Positions 1-7,300 of a stretch of DNA of 14,155 nt are shown one piece after another. The notes below the pieces were generated by a model. It did not search any database, was not told the origin of the DNA, and saw only the letters and a list, made by a program, of their open reading frames with translations. Where the stretch lies: contig JAHLKH010000408.1 in NCBI GenBank assembly GCA_025526915.1, positions 1 to 14,155 on the forward strand, in the 5' to 3' direction. Position 1 is the first letter of the stretch. Each line of letters starts with the position of its first letter. A program made the translations under genes and the position numbers. The DNA is from Entophlyctis helioformis. Taxonomy: Eukaryota; Chytridiomycota; Chytridiomycetes; Chytridiales; Chytriomycetaceae.

Positions 1-2856
1 CCTTTGCGCGGATGCAAGGCATGACATTTACAGCAATCTGGCCAGGGATGTGTGTGGCATGCTCGCGCGGCACTACATCTCTAGCCAGTCTGAGCTGGCC
101 GTCACTGCGGCCCTCAAGCTGATGCCCAGTGCATCCATTGAGGACGTGAGAGTGTGGATTGCGGCACTTTTCAAGACCGCCAAGGCTGCCAAGGCCGCCA
201 AGGCTGCTGCTGCCAAGGCTGCCAAGGACGCTACACCACCGCGATCGAGGACGCCACACCGCTGGCCACTTTGGACACTGCTCCTCCCACCTCAAGTCTC
301 AAGCGGGGCCGGTCCACCTCTTCGTCAGCCAACAAGGGCGGCAGGCCCAAGAAGCGACGGGGCAGGAAGGCAGCCACCACCAAGGACGCGGCATCCAGCT
401 CTTCCTCGGCCACTGAGGACAGCGGTATTGATACAGTCCCGCAAGAGCTGCACGAGCTCAAGACGCTGGTGCCTGATGTGTCTCGGTCAGAGATCGTGAT
501 CTTTTACGAGCTGTCCAAGCTTGCTGGCACGACAAACAAGCTGTGCCCGCAAGCAGCCAGCCGCGATCCCTTCATCCTCATCACCGAGACAACGCTCTTT
601 TGGGCGGTGATGGGGAGTAGTGATGATCGCATCCGTGGCGAGCAAAGTGCTGCTTTGGCATACTTGCGACTGCAGCTCCTTGCTGTACTCAGTAGGTCGC
701 ACTTGTTTATGCCATGTCTACATGATATGATGCTACACTCCACTTTTATCCAAGACTACCAAAAAGCCAGCTTGGGCCTCGCATCATCCAACAGGACGAT
801 CAAGAAGGCGTTCAGCAATAGCAAGGAGCTCTGTATCCTCAACATACTCCTTCCCGGCCTCCGCCCCAAGAAAGGCCGCTATCAGACGCCAGACGAGGCC
901 GACAAGGAGGTGTTTGAGCAGGTCCAAGCAAATGACGCAGTCATTGCTGATGCGATGCAACTGGCTGAGCACGAGGGTCTGGTTGGCAAGGAGCGCCAGG
1001 AGTTTATAGACGCCGTGATCGATGGTCTTCCTCCTGCAAGTCCAAGCAAACCGACCGCGGTGGGCAGCTTCCGGACGGACGGATACAGCATCTTTCAGCT
1101 TGGCGCTGGACTATCGCACAGACCGTCCAGAGTCGCCTCGCAGTATGTGGCGTGCTTGAATGCTTTGGTGCACACATTGGTTCTGACTGCCGCCTTGATC
1201 TGCATGCTCCAACATGGCATCTTTAGGCGAGCAGCCCAGCCTTGCTGATGGCATGCCTGATGATGATGATGATGATGACGATGAGGCTGATGAGGCGATG
1301 ATGGGCATGATGGGCATGATGGGCATGATGGGCATGATCACTTGGATGGCGAATGTGAGTTGCTGTGCCAATCCAGACGCACACTTGTTGTCCACACCGA
1401 CTGACATGCCATCCACAGCCCGATCCTGCCGACCCATCAGCCACCAAGCCAAAAGCGACCAATCCTGTAAGCACTTGCATGCCAACCTCGGCATTGGTGC
1501 ACATGCATTGCACATTCCTCACTCATGCATGGCATGACAGGGCAAGCTCAGCTTCTACGCCTCGCAGCGATGCTCAACATTGTCAAAGCCAACAAGTTGT
1601 TCACCAACAAGGGCTACCGGTTTGTGCGTATTGTCGGCATTGATTGGGGCGAGCGGTACATGTATGGCGCGTCCAGCATGCTGGTGATCTGGCAACCTTC
1701 ACCTATACCCTCGAGTCCAACTACGTGCTCTCCTCTGGCATGGCACGAGCCGAGCACAGCCTTCAGCGGTGGTATGCATGCAATGACTCTGCCACGGCAC
1801 TCTTGACCAGATCAACTCACAGTGCCTGCCTCTTGTGCCAGGCTCAACAATCGATATGCCAAGGCTGCGACATCCACGGGCCATTGCATTCAAGACAGCA
1901 AAGCATGCCGATCCAAACGTCAAGCCTGGCGAGAGAGCCTTTTGGGATCTGCGCTGCCATGCGTACTGCACGCCATTCCTGAATGCACGGGTACGTTTCT
2001 CTGTTTCTGGATGCCCATTGACATGACCGCCATGCTGCTTGATCGCCTGCTGATTGCACTGGATGGCATGGCATGGCATGGCATTCCACAGAAGGTCAAG
2101 GCCAAGCGGTTCACCATGCGCAGCAACAGCACGTCTGATCGCGGAAACGCTCTTGAGGGCATCATGAAGCTGGCAGGATCGACCACTGGCAAGCGCGCAT
2201 CAGCTGCATCTCAAGGCTGCTGTGACGAGCCAACAGAGAAGGACATTCCCGTTGTCTGGGCATTTGGCATCGACTTTACAGGCCAAGGTGGCCGGCACGC
2301 TGTGTTTGAGAAGTTTCTCATCAGGCATCTGCGGTCGTCTGGATATGCCTATGTGCGTCTGATGCCATGCTATCCATCCATCCATCCATCTGTGCACCAA
2401 CTGACACACACACACACACACACACAGATCTACCGCTGCAACGAGAACCTGACCAGCCAGATGTGCCCGCAGTGCAAGCAGCGGATCCCATACGAGAACC
2501 GCACCAACCTGCGACGCTACGAGTGCATACCATGCACGACCGTCTACCACCGAGACGTGCTTGGAGCCACCAACATCGGGATGGTCGCACTGTGGCATCT
2601 GCTCTATGGACAACGGCCGCTCTACTTGACGCACACGCCACCTGACAGCAATCCAGCCACGCAAGTACCTTGCAGACATCAGGCAACTCATCATGACATC
2701 CAGTGGCGTGCACAACATCACATCATGCTGCTCGCGACACCGCCTGATCAGCCTGTCGTCCAGCAGCCTCCGTCACCCGATCTGCTTCCCTTCAAGTCGC
2801 ATGTGGCCTCATGGGATCAGATCATGCTGCCATGTCTGCCAACAACAACACTTTGA
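1..2856 (+). CDS. Fanzor RNA-guided DNA endonuclease (TnpB-like), 5' partial, six exons
   Basis: Likely an RNA-guided DNA nuclease of the Fanzor family, acting in the nucleus with a guide RNA. Proposed exons are 2-1142, 1227-1354, 1419-1466, 1541-1990, 2092-2352 and 2428-2856, about 820 codons, open at the left edge. In order: K/A-rich stretch (179-232), basic patch PKKRRGRK (346-369), long recognition-type region, FRTDGYSIFQL near 1070-1101, RuvC-I VGIDWGER (Asp at 1642-1644), RuvC-II region VVWAFGIDF (2251-2277), catalytic-type Glu in CNENLTS (2443-2445), zinc finger Cys codons at 2464, 2473, 2524 and 2533, and RuvC-III HRDVLGATNIG (Asp at 2554-2556). The finger and RuvC-III order is diagnostic of TnpB/Fanzor. 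The frame must change near 232 (-1), 1102 (+1), 1570 (-1), 1684 (-1) and 1803 (-1); neighbouring genes show the same pattern, so errors are likelier than decay. The His/Pro-rich end after RuvC-III (about 2640-2856) is unrecognised and may not be the true C-terminus. Family call is firm; exact exons and termini are less so. Confidence 0.88.
179..232 (+). repeat. Lys/Ala codon repeat (AKAAKAAK type) in the Fanzor N-terminus
   Basis: Imperfect GCC-AAG-GCT/GCC repeats encode 18 residues made of Ala and Lys plus one Asp, probably a charged helix. A frame change (-1) is needed just after it, near 232-236, to enter the long open frame that follows. Slippage in the repeat or sequencing error in it could account for that. 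Confidence 0.8.
346..369 (+). other. Basic nuclear-localisation-like patch PKKRRGRK
   Basis: Eight consecutive residues are basic apart from one Pro and one Gly, inside a Ser/Thr-rich, probably disordered segment. This fits a classical monopartite nuclear localisation signal, which a eukaryotic DNA nuclease needs. The function is inferred from composition only. Confidence 0.55.
1143..1226 (+). other. Fanzor intron 1 (84 nt, GT-AG)
   Basis: Donor GTATGT, branch-like CTGAC near 1182, acceptor CTTTAG. Splicing joins the frame-2 reading LDYRTDRPESPR to EQPSLADG. The upstream FRTDGYSIFQL motif lies in frame 1, so one extra base near 1101-1104 (CTTGGCG) is suspected just before the intron. Confidence 0.8.
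1259..1282 (+). repeat. GAT/GAC repeat encoding eight Asp
   Basis: A triplet run in Fanzor exon 2 encodes eight consecutive aspartates followed by Glu. It sits in a poorly conserved segment between the TDG-type motif and RuvC-I. Confidence 0.85.
1298..1336 (+). repeat. ATGATGGGC nonamer, four tandem copies (MMG repeat)
   Basis: Four copies of a 9-base unit plus a partial unit encode Met-Met-Gly repeats in the frame joined by introns 1 and 2. The 9-base unit preserves frame, so copy number could vary without breaking the protein. Confidence 0.88.
1355..1418 (+). other. Fanzor intron 2 (64 nt, GT-AG)
   Basis: Donor GTGAGT, branch-like CTGAC near 1401, acceptor CCACAG. Both exon boundaries are at codon phase 0 (MAN before, PDPADP after). 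Confidence 0.75.
1467..1540 (+). other. Fanzor intron 3 (74 nt, GT-AG)
   Basis: Donor GTAAGC and acceptor ATGACAG. It leaves a 48-nt exon (1419-1466) between introns 2 and 3. The downstream exon opens GKLSFYASQR in phase 0, then needs a -1 change near 1570 to reach MLNIVKANK and RuvC-I. Confidence 0.68.
1991..2091 (+). other. Fanzor intron 4 (101 nt, GT-AG)
   Basis: Donor GTACGT follows TPFLNAR; acceptor CCACAG precedes KVKAKRF; both sides are phase 0. The intron carries four tandem GGCAT units (2065-2084) just upstream of the acceptor. Confidence 0.82.
2065..2084 (+). repeat. GGCAT pentamer, four copies
   Basis: Perfect tandem pentanucleotide repeat inside Fanzor intron 4, close to the 3' splice site. 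It has no coding role. Confidence 0.9.
2353..2427 (+). other. Fanzor intron 5 (75 nt, GT-AG, in frame)
   Basis: Donor GTGCGT after GYAY, branch-like CTGAC at 2400-2404, and an AC-repeat tract leading to acceptor CACAG. Its length is a multiple of three and it has no in-frame stop, so the open frame reads through it. Splicing brings the RuvC-II region next to IYRCNENLTS, as expected in the family. Confidence 0.8.
2374..2426 (+). repeat. Two microsatellites in intron 5: CCAT x4 and (AC) about 11.5 copies
   Basis: CCAT repeats span 2374-2389 and the AC run spans 2404-2426. The AC run occupies the place of a polypyrimidine tract between the branch-like motif and the acceptor. Confidence 0.9.
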
Positions 2857-2909
2857 ATCGGGGACCTCCCGATCGACCTAACGGGTCACTTCAATAGAAG
2901 GTGAGACCC
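2857..2909 (+). ncRNA. Two hairpins directly after the Fanzor stop; candidate omega/fRNA scaffold
   Basis: Hairpin 1 has a perfect 6-bp stem, ATCGGG (2857-2862) with CCCGAT (2868-2873), and a 5-base loop. Hairpin 2 pairs GGGTC (2883-2887) with GACCC (2905-2909), with further AC/GT and TTC/GAA pairs closing an AATA loop and small bulges. Known Fanzor guide RNAs derive from noncoding sequence at or beyond the 3' end of the nuclease gene, so the position fits. The structures are seen; the RNA itself is an inference, and no element boundary or guide segment could be fixed. Confidence 0.35.
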
Positions 2910-3075
2910 TTGTTGGATGTGCCTCGCCCGCCTGTCGTCGCATGCTCGTTGCTGACTCGAACCTTCATCGTGTGATGTGCTTGCTTGCATCCGTCGCCTC
3001 TTGGGTCGAATTTAACTCCAAAACGCTTGGTAATTGTATGAATATCGGGCCCACACGACGTCCAAAAGCCGTCGA
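2857..3075 (+). other. Intergenic gap between Fanzor and the CUE-domain gene
   Basis: 219 bases with no supported gene. It holds the two hairpins and must also contain the Fanzor 3' end signals and the promoter of the next gene. No AATAAA or TATA box is seen. Confidence 0.6.
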
Positions 3076-4123
3076 ATGGACCCCAACGTGCTGATTCTCA
3101 GCGGCATCTTCCCCGACGCAGACGACTCGCTCATCGAGTCGGTGCTGGACGCCCACGACGGCGACCTCTACCAGGTGCGTGGCTTGCCGTGCCAACGTGC
3201 GTCTTACAGGCGCCCCTCCGTCCTTCCTTTAACATCCGCGACAGTCCCAGGCGTATCTGGCCAGGCACTTTGAAGCCAACGAGACGGCCGCCGGCGCACT
3301 ACGCCCACGGGAGCTGTCGTTCACTGCTGCGACGATGGCGCGTCTGCGCAGCTGAACGCCCTGTCTGCCCAATACCCGTCCATGGACGCCTCGGTGCTGC
3401 AGTCGGTTCTGGACGCGCATGACGGCAACATGGACGACACCCACGCGTATCTGGCCTCCAAGGGCCATGTCATGCACTTTCGCAAATGGTCCGAGGAGAC
3501 CAAGGGGCTGTCGAGGGGTCTGCCGAGGGGTCGGCTGGCCTGCGAGCGACGGCAGACGATGACGCCAGAGGATCTCAACAACCCCTTCAGTGACAGAGCA
3601 GCCATCACGCAGCAGATCGTGCGCATCCGTCGCACCTCCTCCGTATGCTGCTGCTGTCAGCCCCTTGCATGCCACAGAAGCTGCGACTTTTGCGAGCACA
3701 GCCAGCATCGCCTCCCGTCCACCTGCATATTCTGCTGCTGCGTCACGCTCGTCCATGCACTCTCGGCCTTCCATCCACTCTTTGTCAGGCTCGGCCAGAC
3801 ATAGTGCTGCATCGTCTGTTCCACGCCGCTGCCACCGCGACGATCACAGGCATCCGATCTTTCCCTTCAGCCCTCCAGTGCCGACGTGCGGGCTTTGGAC
3901 GCAAGTGCGTGAGCTCATCGGCTGCTGCCTTGGCACTCAACACGCCTCAAGACGCAGACAGCAGCGATCCGTGGGCTTTGCGGCCCTCGCAGGCCTCGCC
4001 ATCACAAACTGGCCAGTGCCGCCGCAGCACTATCCGCTGCAGACAATGCAGACTGCCCCGCGACAACAGCAAAGTGCACACGATCCGCCTCCGATCTCTG
4101 GCTGGGATAACGGCGGCTGGTAG
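3076..4123 (+). CDS. Tandem CUE-like ubiquitin-binding domain protein with disordered tail
   Basis: The first ATG (3076) follows an in-frame stop at 3031-3033. Exon 1 (3076-3174) and exon 2 (from 3245) encode a CUE/UBA-like module, with ILSGIFPDADDSLIESVLDA followed by HDGDLYQ and SQAYLARHF. A second similar module is at about 3350-3465, with LNALSAQYPSMDASVLQSVL followed by DAHDGNMDDTHAYLASKG. CUE domains bind ubiquitin, so a role as a ubiquitin adaptor is likely, but no specific orthologue is recognised. The rest is Ser/Ala/Pro/Gln-rich, probably disordered, ending ISGWDNGGW with TAG at 4121-4123. Frame changes are needed near 3340 (-1), 3610 (+1), 3820 (-1; a missing T in TT restores SSVSTPLPP), 3908 (-1) and 4013 (-1). 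These rest on continuity of composition rather than homology, so the tail is less certain than the CUE modules. Confidence 0.72.
3175..3244 (+). other. Intron in the CUE-domain gene (70 nt, GT-AG)
   Basis: Donor GTGCGT, branch-like TTTAAC near 3230, acceptor GCGACAG. It falls inside the first CUE module, after DGDLYQ; removal joins the module's last helix SQAYLARHF in the correct frame. Confidence 0.82.
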
Positions 4124-4367
4124 TCTGTCCAATACAGTCATGCATTCATTTGCACCTCTCCGTTTCAGTAACTGCCCACCATCATCCACGTCATGCGAGT
4201 CTCAAGGGCAGCGGCCGGCCGATGCGTGCTGCTTCCAGACACGCGCGACATGGACGCGTCGGCCTCTCCCCCGCAACAACAATAACAAAACCAGGCGGAC
4301 AGACACAAAGACGTTGGCCAGATAGACGCAGCACATTGACATACACAGCCAAAAACGCAGTAGCAGC
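4124..4367 (+). other. Intergenic gap before the dynein gene
   Basis: 244 bases with no supported gene. It ends in an A- and C-rich stretch typical of a fungal 5' leader. An in-frame stop at 4323-4325 lies upstream of the dynein ATG at 4368. No promoter element is recognised. Confidence 0.55.
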
Positions 4368-7300
4368 ATGTCGTCAGAGGCTGCCTCACAGTCGTCCTCT
4401 GGCAACCAGGGGCTGGCTCTGCCGCAGCTCCAACAGCAACAGCTGGCTCCTGGCGCGCAGCTGTCGCTCTTGGACAGTAGCAGCAACAACAGCAGCAACT
4501 TGAGCGCTCGCCGCGTGTCTTCCGGCGGCTCTCGCAGGGGCAACAGCGGCCACCTCAGCCCGGACAGACCCTCGAGCGGAAGGGCTCCATCCCGGTTCCC
4601 CGCTCCCGCTCCAAGTCGGGCTCCGTCATCCGCGCCGACCCAACAGACAGCCTCGTCAGCGACCTGCAGTCGCGTCTTTACACGGTCGCCGGACGCAAGC
4701 AAGGCCCGCACTTTGAGCTTGGAAGCAAGCGCAAGTCTGCCGTCGATGGCGGCCCAGGTGGCGATGCCGCACTTGTGCCACCGGCCGCAGTCGGCGCCGT
4801 GTCGACTGGCTCGGTCGCCCAAGTCCCTGGCTCAACCGGCTCGCTCGCGGCCATGGGCCAGCCTTCCCCATCGTCTCTGGCCCAGCAACAACAGCAGAAA
4901 CCGCCCCAGCGTCTGGCTCCCATTCGCGGCGGATCTGGCGCGTCCGTCAACACGGTTCCTCTCGTGCCACAACAGGCAAGCCTTGCTCGCCCTCTCGCCT
5001 CTCGCTCTCTCGCCGAATGCCTGCACTCGTCCTGCCACCGCCCGGCTTGAACTAACCCTGCCACGCATGCCACGCATGCCACGACCCACCCACCGTGCTC
5101 TTGCTCGACAAGCAGTACATCCCAGACACCATCTTCTCCTCCTTCCAGTATGCCAAAAAGGACAAGGCGCCGCTGCGTCCAGTCATCCTCAAGGCCAAGC
5201 GTCCTGTCGTCAATCCGGCTCGTCCAAAGACGCCTGCCTTGCACGACCAGCTCGCCTCAACCTCGCCAAACTCGATGCGCGATCCGTCTCGCAACCGCCA
5301 CCTTGCCGGTCATGCGCCAACGACGACCTGTTTGACCAGAGCATCGATGAGCATGGCAACATCCTCGTCGGATTCGCTCCACCAATCATCCCACCGATTC
5401 AGGGTGACCGCGAGCAGAAACGCATCCGCATACAGGACACGTCCATTGACGAGAACGAGGACATGCAGGTCGACAACGTTGACGAGCATGAAGATGGCGA
5501 CGGCGATGCAGTCGATGAGCAGGGCCACATGCACGTCCGTAGTACTGCCCGCGCTACTAATCTGAGTGCCGGCACCATGAGCAGCACAAACAGCGGCGGC
5601 ACTGTCGATAAGAAGGTGTCGATCAACCAGGGAATAGCGCGCAAACCCAGCCAGGTTGTCCCTGACGTCCATATGGACGACATCAACAGCCTGCTGGACG
5701 TGTCGGCCAACGCGGGCAAAGACGGAATCGCGCCAAGCGCCGCAGCCCCAGCCGGATTCGCAGCTGTTCTGCCCAAGAGCGACCCACGCAGCCCCTTTAA
5801 GTTCCTGTCGTTCATCAAGTCCCACCCGGCGACACACGAGTTTGTGTACATGGTCCCGATCAAGACATCGCTCAAACGCGGCCAGCCGACATTCAACCCA
5901 TACAATCTCCAGATTGTCGAGTTTTCGCAGGTCAACACCAAGTCCGCCGACGGCTACTACACCATGTCGTCCGAGGGCGTGACGCACTTCAACAACCTTG
6001 GCCATGGCGAGTTTACGCCACTGCACCAATGGGTGCGCGAGCACCATCTCTTCCACTCGTTGCTCAAGATCCCTTCTTTGCGCGGTACCGCCTGTGGAAG
6101 TGCTTCACGCTGTGGAAGAAGACGGTGCTGCACACCAAGATCATGCACGCCAAGAAACAGCTCGGCAAGAACCTGTTTCTGCTGCATCCGGTGCTGCGCT
6201 CGGCACTTCTCGACATCCAGAAACTCAACATGGAGGTGGTGTTCAGCAAACGGCTCGTGGCAGTCGACACCGACAAGAACTACGAGCTGGGCGAGTTTGT
6301 GCGCGACCAGAAGATGTGGGTCGACCAGATCTCCATTGTGGTGCTGCGGACGTGGGGCGAGCAAGTGCGCGGCATCGTTGAGCGCGCCAGTCTGCTCTGT
6401 CTCAAGGAAAAGGGCTTTGATGTCGAGAACCAGATGATCAATAACGCCGCAAAGGCGGCGAGGCGGCCGGCGAAGAGAAGCCGCAGGCTGCTGGTCTTGC
6501 GTCGCCGCCGCCCGCCGCTGGATCGACACAGGCGCTGCTCGCCATGAATCTCAGCGGTGCTTTGGCGCGCAAGAGTCTGGAAAACATTGCAAACGGCCCC
6601 AAGAAGCTCACGTTCACGGAGCAGGCAGCGCGCCGCACCGAATGCCGCCGTCTGCAGCGGTTTGTCAAGCTGGTCGACTACACCATCATCTATACGCTGC
6701 AGCTGCTCGCCATCCAGAGTGTGCAGGACTTGCTGCGGTTCGCGTTCCACGGGTGCTCTGACGCTGATGTCGTCATTGACAACTCGGGAACAGGCACCAT
6801 TATTGTGAGCGAGAACGGATACGTGCAGGCGACAGACGGCGCTGGCGCTGCTGGCGAAAAGTTTGGCGGCGGCAACCGCGGCGGAGCTGCTGCTGCTGCT
6901 GCTGCTGCTGCTGCACTTGCCATTACAGCAGGCGATCAAGACGCGGTGTCCCACACTGTCGCTGCCGGCCAGAACGCCGTGACAGGCGTGCAGGTCGGCG
7001 GCTTGGTTGTCGGCAGCGAGGTGCCGACCAGCCAGCTCTGCGTCTGCGGCTTCGACGGATTCTCTGATATCCTGAGCCGCATCATCATGGCGACGATCCC
7101 GCAGCTGCAGCTCATCGAGATCGTCGAGGAAGAAGGCCCGATGCTGGACGCAAGCTTCAGCGGTGGCTCCAAGTCCAAGTCAGGTGATCGTCTTGCGCAG
7201 CAGGATGGCAGCGCCGGGTCCATCAATATCATCCTCTCGTCGAAGCTGCCCGTCAAGGTCGACGACAAATGGAAAGGCGCGGGCGACCGCACCGTGCGCC

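Noticed and set aside
2374..2426. CRISPR-like or other array from the CCAT and AC repeats
   Set aside because: These are simple microsatellites without spacers, inside an intron.
1..2856. Calling the Fanzor gene a pseudogene
   Set aside because: Its break density is somewhat above that of dynein but comparable to that of the CUE gene, and catalytic, zinc-finger and splice motifs are all kept. The evidence does not separate decay from assembly error.
2693..2881. Small forward open frame overlapping the Fanzor 3' end
   Set aside because: Ser/Arg-rich, low-information translation overlapping the Fanzor frame and the hairpins; no support as a gene.
1..3075. A transposon with terminal inverted repeats carrying the Fanzor gene
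   Set aside because: The left end is outside the window, and no transposase or matching inverted ends could be seen.
4150..4503. Forward open frame across the CUE-dynein gap
   Set aside because: Low-complexity translation in a leader region, out of frame with the dynein start, with no recognisable domain.
5310..6056. Reverse-strand open frame of 248 codons, and a similar one at 13083-14069
   Set aside because: Both are opposite dynein coding sequence and have no recognisable domain or start context.
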